A stretch of 64,000 bases of DNA from Pararge aegeria. Lineage: Eukaryota; Arthropoda; Insecta; Lepidoptera; Nymphalidae. The stretch is from contig NC_053202.1 in NCBI RefSeq assembly GCF_905163445.1, forward strand, positions 6,882,001 to 6,946,000. The letters are read 5' to 3'. Under the pieces are notes generated by a model. The model saw only the letters and a program-made list of their open reading frames with translations, was not told the origin of the DNA and ran no database searches. Shown piece by piece: positions 11,009 to 19,979 of the stretch. The first letter of the stretch is position 1, and each line of letters opens with the position of its first letter. Position numbers and translations under genes: made by a program.

Positions 11009-11345
11009 TCACATCAACCGATAGACGTCCACTGCTGGACATAGGTCTTTTGTAGGGAGTTCCAAGTTCCACGGTTCTGAGCCGCTTGGATCCAACGGCT
11101 ACCTGCGACGCGCTTAATGTCGTCTGTCCGCCTGTCCAGCTATGTCGGTAACTCTGGTTCTTCTACGAATCTACACATTTCTGATTTGATCGCGTAGAGA
11201 TAGTCCGAGTATAGCTCTCTCCATCGCCCGCTGAGTGACTCTGAGCCTTCTTATGAGGCCCATAGTTAACGACCATGTTTCAGAGCCATAGGTCATCACT
11301 GGCAACACGCACTGTTCGAAGACTTTTGCCTGAAACTTTTAATAA
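11009..11345 (-). pseudogene. RTE-type LINE C-terminus, internally deleted
   Basis: The left part is the reverse complement of the ...VAGSRWVQAAQNRG... coding stretch and 3' end seen at 42.9-43.08 kb. It then jumps to the GTAACTCTGGTTCTTCTACG block that lies upstream in sense, so the WAGH...GRPP middle is deleted. Non-functional. Confidence 0.6.
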
Positions 11346-11524
11346 TTGTAACTAAATTCATAATGCCAGATATTCTCTTAAATTGAGTAGCATTTTAAGA
11401 AATGCGCTTATAATTCTTGTTTAACTAACGGATAGTTTTCAAATAATAATTAAAATTATATTTGATACATAGACAATGTTCATGACATTGGTGGGTATTT
11501 TGATAGAAATACGGGTGCATTTTC

Positions 11525-11745
11525 CATATAGGCATCCTCTAGCCTTCGTAGTTATGTGCGTTTTAAGTAATAAAACATTATTCGTTAAGGTAAGGTTATA
11601 TATATGTATATAAAGTTCTCAAAGGCGTGATGCCCAGCGTGGTGGCTTCTCAGGAAACCCCTGCCCTGAAGTGGGCTGGCCGGAAATTGTATAATAATGA
11701 TGGACCAGAGGTTCGCCGGATAATATATTTTTAGGATAAAAATGG
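11525..11745 (+). mobile_element. S3-related repeat, copy 1
   Basis: Blocks GTTATGTGCGTTTTAAGTAA, AAAGTTCTCAAAGGCGTG and GCCCAGCGTGGTGG are S3-like. It then continues into its own tail GACCAGAGGTTCGCCGGATA. The same composite lies at 14130-14372, so this is a distinct S3-derived family. Confidence 0.6.
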
Positions 11746-11966
11746 TACTCGTGATGCAACTTTGTCCGTTCGTACGTCACACTTTATTATTTCACTACCA
11801 AATATTGGATAGAAGCAGGCGTTACTTTGCGGAAATCCATGATATATTATCAAAATTAAGCTTAATTTGCTATACTCCGCGAAAAGCAGGAGAATCTGTG
11901 TGGTGTAATTTATAATTTCTTCAATCCTTATACCCCACACCAAACAGATCTTCGGCAATATACCCT

Positions 11967-12003
11967 CTACGCACGTTTCGCTCCGAAACCGGAGCATCAT
12001 CAG
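11967..12003 (-). ncRNA. Hammerhead-ribozyme-like core, left arm
   Basis: Exact mirror of the right-arm core, read on the minus strand. In a transcript of the whole element the two cores are complementary and would form a long duplex, competing with the ribozyme fold. Confidence 0.45.
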
Positions 12004-12071
12004 GAGATGTTGACTTTACAATGACAACAAATGAAGGTCTTAACAATTATTCATTGTAAAGTCAACATCTC

Positions 12072-12108
12072 CTGATGATGCTCCGGTTTCGGAGCGAAAC
12101 GTGCGTAG
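12072..12108 (+). ncRNA. Hammerhead-ribozyme-like core, right arm
   Basis: CTGATGA (12072-12078) is followed by one extra T, then stem II GCTCCG/CGGAGC (12080-12085 with 12090-12095, loop GTTT), then GAAA (12096-12099) and CGTGCGTAG. A minimal stem III would be ACG/CGT around TG, giving a GUA cleavage triplet. Stem I would start with CTC/GAG. The extra T after CTGATGA departs from the consensus, so activity is unproven. Confidence 0.45.
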
Positions 12109-12231
12109 AGGGTATATTGCCGAAGATCTGTTTGGTGTGGGGTATAAGGATTGAAGAAATTATAAATTACACCACACAGATTCTCCTGCTTTTCGCGGAG
12201 TATAGCAAATTAAGCTTAATTTTGATAATAT

Positions 12232-12725
12232 TTCACTACCTTCTAAATCTATCAACATGAAATTGAGAATGGTCGTATTATTTGAATATTTTTCCATGAT
12301 TAGTGGAATAAATAAAAATTAACGAAAACAATTGTTATTTTAACCTAAAGGGCGGGTAGAATGTTCAATGTAATATTAATAATGGAATACTACTATGATG
12401 CTTTTGATGATTTCCAGAGCTAGCCGTGGGCTACATAAGCCCCTCTCTTACTCTTTGGTCACTACCTTATTTTAATTTATTGATTGAATACATATAGATA
12501 CATACAGCTGTTTAATATTTACTTTCTACTAAATATTGAATTTCGGGAGAAAACTGGAAGCGTTCGCGTAATCTGTCAAAGTGTTGCGGTTTTGTTGTAT
12601 AAAGTTTAAACCGCTTTTTGAGGTTGTTTGTTTACGTTTAGATTTTGTTCTGCTAGTTTTATATACCTATTGCAAAGTGTTTCATTATACGTTAAATACA
12701 GCTAATTCTACCATGCTAGCGAATG
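12232..12725. other. No recognised feature
   Basis: AT-rich DNA with no coding or repeat match recognised. Confidence 0.4.
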
Positions 12726-12900
12726 AACATATTGAATGAATGAATGAATGAATACACTTTTATTGTACACCAAAGAAACAAAAAGTAGTTACAAAGATAT
12801 AAATACAAATCAAGAGAGTACAATTTGGTGGCCTTATCGCTACATAGCGATTTCTTCCAGGCAACCAATGGCGTAAAAGGAAAAAACATAGAAAAGACGA
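12726..12900 (-). mobile_element. LINE 3' UTR with hairpin and AATG tail
   Basis: Reading on the minus strand: GGTTGCCTGG, the stem ATCGCT/AGCGAT (12836-12851), AAGGCCACC, GGTGTACAATAAAAGTGT and a tail that appears on the plus strand as (GAAT)n. It is the same subfamily as the copies at 51.46 and 55.51 kb, sharing the ACCAAATTG variant. Confidence 0.65.
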
Positions 12901-12925
12901 CGACACAAATTGCTATATGTGAAGA

Positions 12926-12957
12926 CGCGGGACACATATTGCTATATGTGTCCCGCG
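12926..12957. repeat. Perfect 14-bp stem hairpin
   Basis: CGCGGGACACATAT and ATATGTGTCCCGCG pair perfectly around TGCT. A diverged half copy, TTGCTATATGTGAAGACGCG, sits just upstream, suggesting the hairpin arose by local inverted duplication. Confidence 0.8.
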
Positions 12958-13784
12958 GATTTACCTAACTTTACGATCAATGTATGAAAAGAGTTGTCTG
13001 TTAACCAAACTGCTGAGCCGATTTTAATAATTGCCCCAAATAATAATTTAAGTCGCGTAGGCTTTATTGAATTTTAGTAATATTAAGATGTAGGAACGAT
13101 ATAATTATATTAGTAAAGAAGCCAGAAGACCGTTATTAAATGGTCCGGTTCATAGAAATATGTATTACTAGGTCTCTAGCACTACATCCGCATTTTTAAA
13201 GTTTTTTTTAATACTCGCCGGAACCGTGTATTTTCTGATGCACGCTACGTCTATGTAACATTGTAAAAATCCGGTCATGGTTAAAATTGCTATGTACATC
13301 GTCAATATTCAAGCTACATATTTGCTAAATTTAATAAAATCGGTTTAGCAATCGTACATAGGTAACAAACAAATAAACAAACAAACACACTTTGGCATTT
13401 ATACTAGTACTAGGTTTCCATCAATTCGGCTATATTCTGGATTTTTTAAAATCCCGCAGGTGCACCGGAATTTTTATTTTTCCGGGATACAAAATGTACT
13501 CTTCAGGATTTAAACTTTTTCAATGTTTTTTTTAAAATCCCACGAATAACTTCTACCAGCAGCTTTTTTGCCAACATTGAGCCAATAAAAAAATAGTAAA
13601 TGAACGAACAGACATTTCGCCTTTAACATATTAGTATTGTTTCGATATAATATGTACAGGCGACCTAGTTACACTGAACGTTTAGTGATTGGGAGTTTCT
13701 AGATTAGATCACTTGGTTCCAAACGTATATAGGTTTGTGGAACATCGAATTTGTACGAATCGATTTATATCGGGGCTATGAATA
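12958..13784 (-). mobile_element. Degraded Helitron-like remnants
   Basis: The minus strand carries pieces such as the GGCTCAGCAGTTTGGTT block near 13010 and repeats of AAATCCCG...TTTTTATTTTTCCGGGAT near 13450-13500. Endings such as CACTTTGGCATTTATACTAG resemble H4-type starts. Boundaries cannot be set. Confidence 0.3.
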
Positions 13785-13998
13785 TCTTATATCTTTAAAA
13801 AAGCAATTCTTGTATATATATTTATAAATATAATTGTAATCTCGGAATCGGCTCCAACGATTTTCATGAAATTTAGTATACAGGGGGTTTCGGGGGCGAT
13901 AAATCGATCTAGCTAGGATTCATTTTTAGAAAATGTCATTTTATTTGTTTTCCGGTAATAACCTATTTGGTGCAGACAAAGTTGCACGGGTCAGCTAG
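13785..13998 (+). mobile_element. H2 Helitron, complete
   Basis: It starts TCTTATATCTTTAA and contains GGCTCCAACGATTTTCATG and GGGGGCGATAAATCGATC. The 3' hairpin GTGCA...TGCAC is followed by CGGGTCAGCTAG. It is flanked by A and T. At 214 bp it has no coding. It is the reference orientation for the copies at 14.0 and 24.45 kb. Confidence 0.8.
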
Positions 13999-14041
13999 TT
14001 ATTATACAATGAGGCTTTTCTTTTAATCTTTATCTTTAAAC

Positions 14042-14100
14042 GAGCAATTCTTGTATATATATATATATACAAGAATTGCTCTTATATATAAGAGCAATTC
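14042..14100. repeat. Two overlapping perfect palindromes
   Basis: 14042-14081 is a perfect 40-bp palindrome centred on a TA run. 14073-14100 is a perfect 28-bp palindrome centred on TTATATATAA. They share the arm GAATTGCTC, so the motif GAGCAATTC appears three times in alternating orientation. It lies at the Helitron left end. Confidence 0.9.
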
Positions 14101-14129
14101 TTTAAAGTAATAAAAAGTATTTTGTACTA

Positions 14130-14372
14130 AATTTCATGAAAATCGTCATCCTCTAGCTTTCGTAGGTATATGCGTTTTAAGTAATAAAACATTACTCGTT
14201 AAGGTAAGGTTATATATATATAAAGTTCTCAAAGGCGTGATGCCCAGCGTGGTGGACTACGGCGTAGAGCCTTCTTAGGAAACCCCTGCCCTGAAGAGGG
14301 CTGGCCGGAAATGGTTTAGTACTGATGGACCAGAGGTTCGCCGGATACTATATTTTTAGGGTAAAAATGGTA
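14130..14372 (+). mobile_element. S3-related repeat, copy 2
   Basis: Close match to 11525-11745 but with an extra ACTACGGCGTAGAGCCTTCT block after the GCGTGGTGG motif. Confidence 0.6.
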
Positions 14373-14627
14373 TATATATATATATAATTGGAATCTCGAA
14401 ATCGACTCCAACGATTTTCATGAAATTTAGTACACAGGGGGTTTCGGGGGCGATAAATCGATCTAGCTAGGATTCATTTTTAGAAAATGTAATTTTATTC
14501 GTGTTTTCCGGTAATAACCGATTTGGTGCAGACGAAGTTGCACGGGTCAGCTAGTTATTATACAAAGAGACTTTTCTTTTAACACACACCTGGGTTGGAT
14601 ACGTATTTTTTATGGTACCTAATAATT

Positions 14628-14747
14628 TTTAGACCAAGCAGACGGCCTACCAGAAGCTCAGCAGAAACATAACGACCACGGCCTATAAACAAAGCAACAT
14701 TCCTACTGAGAGGTAAGTGTTAAGCCTACGTGCCAGATGGTAAGGGG
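14628..14747 (+). mobile_element. Family A fragment
   Basis: The GACCAAGCAGACGGCCTACC lead and a degraded TAAACAAAGCAACATTCC block match other Family A copies. Confidence 0.4.
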
Positions 14748-14766
14748 AAAATTAATATAAATAAAT

Positions 14767-15017
14767 AAATATACTACGACATTACATGTATCGCCATCTA
14801 GCCCCAAAGTAAGCGTAGCTTGTGTTATGGTCACTAAGGTGCCTGATGAATATTTTTATGATTTATATACATAAGTACTTAGAATATACATACAAACACC
14901 CAGACACTGAAAAACATTCATGCTCATCACACAAACATTTTCCAGTAGTGGGAATCGAACCAACGGCCTTGGGCTCAGAAAGCAGGGTCGCTGCAAACTG
15001 CGCCATTCGGCTGTCAA
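14767..15017 (-). mobile_element. SINE S1, antisense
   Basis: Reversed tail TATACTACGACATTACATG, body CACCCAGACACTGAAAAACA, reversed B box GGGAATCGAACCAACGG and reversed A box near 14993. The head has small mutations, including the B-box flank. Confidence 0.8.
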
Positions 15018-15063
15018 ATTATCACCTATAACACGGCTAAACTTCGCAAGGCATGCGAGAATT

Positions 15064-15398
15064 CATCATCATCATATCAACCCATTATGGGTCCACTATA
15101 GAGCACGGGTCACCTCCCACAATGAGAAATGATTAAGGCCGTAGTCCACCACGCTGGCTCAGAGCGGCTTGGTGGACTCTAACACCAAGCCGCTCTGAGC
15201 CAACACTTCTTTTTTGAGTACATTGTGGAAAACTCACAGACATGCTGGTTTCCTCACGATGTTTCACCTTCACCGTTGAAGCAAGTGATATTTGCTTAAC
15301 GCACATAACTAAGAAAAGTTAGAGGTGCTTTCTGGGATTCGAACTCGGCAACCCGAAAGTGAATTCCAAGTTTTACCCATTGGGCTATCACCGCTTTT
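15064..15398 (-). mobile_element. SINE S3, antisense, with internal hairpin
   Basis: Starts with the reversed tail CATCATCATATCAACCCATT. The central part has GCCGTAGTCCACCACGCTGG. The head at the right end is TGGGCTATCACCGC reversed, with B-box complement GGGATTCGAACTC. The usual middle is altered by a 19-bp inverted duplication at 15152-15201. Confidence 0.75.
15152..15201. repeat. Inverted repeat with 19-bp arms
   Basis: TGGCTCAGAGCGGCTTGGT and its exact reverse complement are separated by about ten bases. It replaces the normal S3 sequence at this point, so it arose after insertion. Confidence 0.8.
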
Positions 15399-15415
15399 AT
15401 GCGAGGAATATGTCC

Positions 15416-15560
15416 TACTAAATGCCGCCATATGTCCGTCTATCTGACGCGTAGGTGTTAAGCCTCGTTCCTGTGACATCAATAACTACATCCTTCAGAC
15501 CAGACCAGACCAATGCATGGCGACAGAAGTAAGAATGGTGGTAGTACCTACTACTACGAC
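15416..15560 (+). mobile_element. Family A fragment
   Basis: Matches the TGCCGCC...GTC.ATCTGA block, GTAGGTGTTAAGCCTC and CCTTCAGACCAGAC of other copies. CTACTACTAC repeats follow. Confidence 0.5.
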
Positions 15561-16263
15561 GAGCTTCTACTACTACTCAAACATTGTTACATGGTACATT
15601 GCAGTCGGCAGATATATAGGTTTTAGTAAAAACCTTGTCGAAGTTTAATTAAACCCTACGATGCCTATCAGAGTTTCCACTGCACGGCATTCAATTGACG
15701 TCGGGTGGTATTGTGTGCTGGAATTACCACAATATCGGACAACAGCGCGGGCTTTACCTACTATGCGAATGTAGACTTATTGCGGGCAGATATTGCGTTC
15801 GTACGTCTATATATCTATAGTAAGAATGTAAAAATACTTAAATGTGGGGGACGCAGCAGGCTGCAGATTGAATATATGGGCACTATTCACCACCGTTTGG
15901 CAAGTGTCGGATAGCTTAAGGCTAAAATAAAACTAACAATAAAATTAATCTTATACTGGAGATTTTATTTATTTTATTTTTATTGATCTTAAAAAAATAT
16001 TATAATCATTAAAAAGTACAAAGGAATAGCTTTAACATGGCTCTCACCGATTTAAATAAAAAAATATATAATTAAAATACGTCTTTTTCGGTAGCGAGGT
16101 AACTAGCCACGGCCGAAGCCTCCTACAGACAAAACTGCAGGGAAGAGCTAGTGAGTATATATAAACAGAGAAATATTAAAGTTCAAGAAAGATAGACAGA
16201 AAGTCAGAAAGAAAAGAAAAAAAACAAATAAAACAAAACAAAAGGTGAATATATATTTAATAT
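15561..16263. other. No gene; short S2 antisense piece
   Basis: AT-rich. GCGAGGTAACTAGCCACGGC at 16095-16114 is a fragment of antisense S2. Otherwise nothing recognised. Confidence 0.4.
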
Positions 16264-16330
16264 ATATGCGCAAAGGCGGCCTTATCGCTTCAAGCGATCT
16301 CCTCCAGATAACCTTTGGCATGTTTAGTAC
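16264..16330 (-). mobile_element. LINE 3' hairpin module, antisense
   Basis: Stem ATCGCT/AGCGAT at 16284-16298 with GGCGGCCTTATCG reversed. It is an intact stem with a 3-base loop. It faces a sense copy 200 bp away. Confidence 0.6.
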
Positions 16331-16479
16331 GGAAAACGGGATAGAACAACATTCAATTTAAAAGTAAATAATTGATATATTTACATTACACGTACTTTGC
16401 ATACTAATACTACATGATATAAAGGTAAATCATATTAATGAGTATAATATATATATAGTATCGTTTCCATAATCATTTT

Positions 16480-16634
16480 CTTTTCTTTCTTTTCTTCTTT
16501 CACTAAGGGCTGTCTGGAGGAGATCGCTTAGAGAGATAAGACCGCCTTTGCAGATTTTTATTTTTCATGTCTTACTATTTCCAATATTTATAATCACAAT
16601 CCCTTAATTGTGTGCAATAAATATTTTTTTATTT
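16480..16634 (+). mobile_element. LINE 3' hairpin module
   Basis: CTGTCTGGAGGAGATCGCTT is followed by AGAGAGATAAGACCGCCTTT. One stem pair is lost (AGAGAT for AGCGAT). GTGTGCAATAAATATT provides the tail signal. An H3 Helitron sits directly in its A/T-rich tail. Confidence 0.55.
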
Positions 16635-16635
16635 A

Positions 16636-16809
16636 CTAGCTGTCCCGGCGAACTTTGTACTGTGGATCATTTTTTTGTTTGATGAATACTTTAATACTTT
16701 AATACTTATTCCTATTCCGGTCTAAGAGGAAATCAAATATAAAAATTGGTCCAGCCGTTCTTGAGTTATAAATGGTGTAACTAACACAACTTTCTTTTAT
16801 ATATATAGA
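16636..16809 (-). mobile_element. H3 (Lep1-like) Helitron, short
   Basis: The minus strand starts TCTATATATATAAAAGAAAG, then TTGTGTTAGTTACACC and CAAGAACGGCTGGACC, and ends in a CCGGGACAGCTAG type terminus. It is flanked by A and T. This left end matches what I know of the Lep1 Helitron of Lepidoptera. 174 bp, probably internally deleted. Confidence 0.7.
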
Positions 16810-17142
16810 TAAATATATAAATCATTACGTCATAGATATGAAATAGTGTTTTACGCCCGATTTAAAGATGTTTAGAGATTTAGTCTGTGTGTGTTAATAT
16901 TTCCTTCGGTAGCCTATTCCAAAGGTACATATATAGCATATTTTAAGAATTACGTTATCTAAATTATGTAGTAGTCTCCACATTTAGGTTAGTTAGTTTT
17001 AGTTTAGATTACAGTGTTTCATGCTTAATCAGCACGTAGCATCAAGCTGTAACTAGATCAAAGACATTGCTTAATCTGCGTCGCATACATTCGGATTCTA
17101 GAGTATGAACCAAAATTAACAGTTAGCAATTAAATTTACGCA
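16810..17142. other. No recognised feature
   Basis: AT-rich DNA with no coding or repeat match recognised. Confidence 0.4.
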
Positions 17143-17379
17143 AGCGGCGTCAGCCCAGTGGGCAAGACTTCGACTTCACTTTCGGGGGGCCGAGTTCGAA
17201 TCCCAGCTTGTAACTCTAACTTCGAATCCCAGAAAGCACCTCTAACTTTTCTTAGTTATGTGCGTTTTAGGCAATTAAAATATCACCAGCTATGACGGTG
17301 AAGGAAAACATTGTGAGGAAACCAGCATGTCTGAGAGTTCTCCATAATGTTCTCAACGGTGTGCGGAGTCCACTGAATC
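17143..17379 (+). mobile_element. SINE S3, 5' part
   Basis: Head GTCAGCCCAGTGGGCAAG with B box GAGTTCGAATCCC, partly duplicated (a second CTTCGAATCCCAGAAAGCAC follows). The body includes GTTATGTGCGTTTTAGGCAA, ACGGTGAAGGAAAACAT and GAGTTCTCCATAATGTTCTC. It stops at GGAGTCCACTGAA and runs into an inverted S1 head. Confidence 0.7.
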
Positions 17380-17442
17380 GAACCGACTGCCTTGGACTTA
17401 GAAAGCAGTGTTGCTGCCCACTGCGCCAACCGAAACATAACA
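17380..17442 (-). mobile_element. SINE S1 head, antisense, fused to S3
   Basis: AATCGAACCGACTGCCTTGG...GCCCACTGCGCCAACCG is the reversed S1 tRNA-like head. It has neither body nor tail and abuts the broken S3 without a gap. Confidence 0.6.
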
Positions 17443-17459
17443 CAGGCCAGTTAGCACCA

Positions 17460-17960
17460 AAACATAATTCAAACTGTCGTTTACAGTGCAAGCTATTGAG
17501 TTGTGGAATGCGCTCCCACTAAATATACGTGAGGCAAAATCGCTTGAAATATTTAAAAACGCGGTGAAAGCATATTATCTTGCACAATGCTGACGACATT
17601 TATTATACCTTGATTATGTTTATTTTTATTATCTATATGTTCATATATGTATGATTGAGTATATATTAGTTTATTATTTTATATTTATTTATTATATTTT
17701 TCTTATTTGTGCAATTTTGTTTATGTATTTGTATTTAGCTATTTGAATGTACGTGTACGTTTATAATAATTTTACACCACCTGTCCGCTCTCTCTCATCT
17801 TGTCCTAATCCAAAGGTTGCCTGGCAGAGATCGCTACTTAGCGATAAGGCCGCCTTTTGTATTCTACTTCTGTCTTTGTATTTATTTTGTTTTTTTATTT
17901 TCCTAACTTCATTGTGGTGTACAAATAAAGAGTTAAATAATAATAATAATAATATTTATA
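17460..17960 (+). mobile_element. LINE 3' end: RT C-terminus plus structured 3' UTR
   Basis: A frame up to about 17590 ends VQAIELWNALPLNIREAKSL then EIFKNAVKAYYLAQC and a stop, typical of jockey/CR1-like LINE C-termini. An AT-rich 3' UTR follows, then GGTTGCCTGGCAGAG, hairpin ATCGCT/AGCGAT (17830-17845), AAGGCCGCCTTTTGTA, GTGGTGTACAAATAAAGAG and a (TAA)n tail. This copy ties the dispersed hairpin modules to a LINE. Confidence 0.7.
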
Positions 17961-18609
17961 CACTCACACACACATAAATACATAAAATAAATAAATAAAA
18001 TATCTTCAGCTGATTTACACTGATATCTTATATGTGAGAGATTGAGAGCTGAAACCCATCACGGTAATTCAAAGAGGGTAAGTGGGCTCTTAACGATTAA
18101 CGTCAAAAGATAGTTTGACATAATACAACACTGTTTAAATATGAAGCTTATTAAACCCCGTTGGATGATAATAATCACATTCATGGTTACTATCGAAGAA
18201 ACAAAGAACATATTGGAATACATATATGAACCGTATTGTAAAGAGACACGGTTGATAATTGAGTAGCACGATTGTAACAGATGCTAAGGCATCTTTCCCT
18301 TGCAAATTTAGGTCAGAATGCTATCGAAGCAGATGTGACTTTTGGTCTAAATAATAAGCGAAGCGTTTACTAAATAAATAGCTTTATTTACCATAGTCTT
18401 TTGTACAAAAGTAACAAAAAACCACTTTTACATGAAATTCCCCATCTACCGAATATATGTATAAGATTGTGAAAGTTTCATCAAAATCAGTACAACTGTT
18501 CTACCAAAGCGTAAAAAATAAAATTTGCTTAGTTTGTAGTATGAATATTGCAATCATAGCTGGTTTTTTTTTATATTAATAAGTGACATTATCAGTTTGA
18601 ATATTAGTG
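17961..18609. other. No recognised feature
   Basis: AT-rich. No coding frame or repeat recognised. Confidence 0.45.
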
Positions 18610-19065
18610 GCAATTACGGCTGTAATCTTTTTTGACGTGACAACGTCTTATAATTCGATGGAGCCGGCTGCACGCACGAAAAAACATGACGTATGCGGCG
18701 TTACCTCGCTCTGGGGCGTTCCATTCAAGGCTTGAAGTGCAAGCGAGAGCGCGGAACGAGCGACAAAGAGGCACAGTCGGCCTCCGCGTTCGACATCTGT
18801 CTCGCTCACTTAAGTAGGAGACTACTTGAGTGAGCGATGCGTCCGCGTGGACAGCTTCTATACAATAATACATTTACATGTTTTCGGCAAGGATGAAGTG
18901 CAGTGAAAAGTGAATGCGGTGTCAATTGTTTATAGCAACGATAATATCTATCAAACAAATAAAATAAAAATTTTCTTTTGAAAAATGCAACCATTCCATC
19001 AGTATTTTCTTACGACGTTGTCACGTTCAACTATCGTCAGTAAGCCGACTTTACAGACAACCAAT
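18610..19065 (+). mobile_element. Unknown element U, copy 1
   Basis: Starts TTTTTGACGTGACAACGTCT and ends near CCGACTTTACAGACAACCAA. The 510-bp element at 56427-56938 has the same two ends and a similar GC-rich GAGCGAG-type core. GACGTGACAACG near the start and CGTTGTCACG near the end form short inverted repeats. A stem TCTCGCTCACTTAAGTAG/CTACTTGAGTGAGCGA lies at 18800-18838. Class unknown; no coding. Confidence 0.55.
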
Positions 19066-19082
19066 TTTTTTTTAGTAATAAT

Positions 19083-19285
19083 TGACGGACCAAGCAGTAC
19101 GGTAAGTGTAAAACCATCGCCCTTAAACAGAGCAACAGTTTATGTAAAAAATGCATCCTGTGATGTGCCACCCTATGACCATCAACTTGAGGCATAGGTT
19201 TTAAGCCTCATGCGCCGGCAACTACACTGCTCCCGCAGCAATGCTGCTAGACGGCAGAAATAACCATGTCAGTAATACTTCCTCA
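19083..19285 (+). mobile_element. Family A fragment
   Basis: Starts GACGGACCAAGCAG. Contains TGTGCCACCCTATGACCATC, TAAGCCTCATGCGCCGGCAA and CAGCAATGCTGCTAGACGGC, in the order of other copies. It lies directly after element U. Confidence 0.55.
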
Positions 19286-19402
19286 GAAGACCTACAACTG
19301 AACATGCTTTTCGAGGCATGAAGATATGCAATGCATATTTCCTAAGGATGACCAAAAGAGACTCCGGTAAATACTTGATATCAGCCCAGAAGCTTTAATA
19401 AA

Positions 19403-19651
19403 TAAATACGTCGTCAATACACACACCGCCATAGCCCCAAAGTAAGCATAGCTTGTGTTATGGGTGCTAAAAGATGACTGATGATTTTTTTTCATGAATA
19501 ATATAGATAAATACTTATAAAATAAATATAAACACCCAGACACTGAAAAACATTCCTGTTCATCACACAAACATTTTCCAGTTGTGGGAATCGAACCTAC
19601 GGCCTATAGCAGAGAGCAGGGTCGCTGCCCACTGCTCCAATCGGTCGTCAA
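19403..19651 (-). mobile_element. SINE S1, antisense
   Basis: AAATACGTCGTCAATACACA tail side, CCCCAAAGTAAGCATAGC, CACCCAGACACTGAAAAACA, reversed B box GGGAATCGAACC and reversed A box near 19626-19640. Confidence 0.8.
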
Positions 19652-19734
19652 AATTAAAAAGCTTTAATTGTGTATCTCTTAAGACCGGTATTTAAACCTT
19701 GGAACTCGTGATCCGTATTCGAACATACCATATC

Positions 19735-19975
19735 ATCATCATCATCATCATCACATCAACCCATTACCGACCCACTACAGAGCACGGGTCTCCCACAATG
19801 AGAAGGGGTTAAGGCCGTAGTCCATCACGCTGGCCCAGTGTGGATTGGTGGACTCCACACACCTTTGAGAACATTATGTAGGACTCTCTGGCATGCAGGT
19901 TTCCTCACAATGTTTACCTTCATCGTTGAAGCAACTGATATTATAATGACTTAAAACACACTACAACAAATACCC
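19735..19975 (-). mobile_element. SINE S3, antisense, head lost
   Basis: Starts with a (CAT)n run, then CAACCCATTACCGACCCAC, GGCCGTAGTCCATCACGCTG and GCAGGTTTCCTCACAATGTT. It stops near 19975 before the tRNA-like head and runs into a LINE fragment. Confidence 0.7.
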
Positions 19976-19979
19976 ATCC

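Larger units (their letters stand above)
11844..12231. mobile_element. Head-to-head inverted repeat with hammerhead-like core
   Basis: Left arm 11844-12024 and right arm 12051-12231 appear to be perfect 181-bp inverted copies with a 26-bp spacer. Each arm contains a region resembling a hammerhead ribozyme. Related degenerate copies are at 22560-22795, also head-to-head, and 47448-47560. Penelope-like elements are known for inverted or tandem long terminal repeats that carry hammerhead motifs, so that class is a reasonable guess, but no polymerase is present. The identical 52-residue reading frame on both strands is a product of the palindrome, not a gene. Confidence 0.7.
14024..14557 (+). mobile_element. 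H2 Helitron interrupted by S3-related repeat
   Basis: The left end TCTTTATCTTTAAACGAGCA is followed by tandem palindromes. The S3-related composite follows, and from about 14375 the H2 core (TTGGAATCTC...GGCGATAAATCG) continues to the hairpin and CTAG. The S3-related unit thus inserted in, or was captured by, the TA-rich part of the Helitron. Confidence 0.6.

Noticed and set aside
11731..12260. Two reading frames on opposite strands sharing 52 identical residues, as a duplicated gene
   Set aside because: The identity is a direct result of the 181-bp inverted repeat; no family match or start context supports coding.
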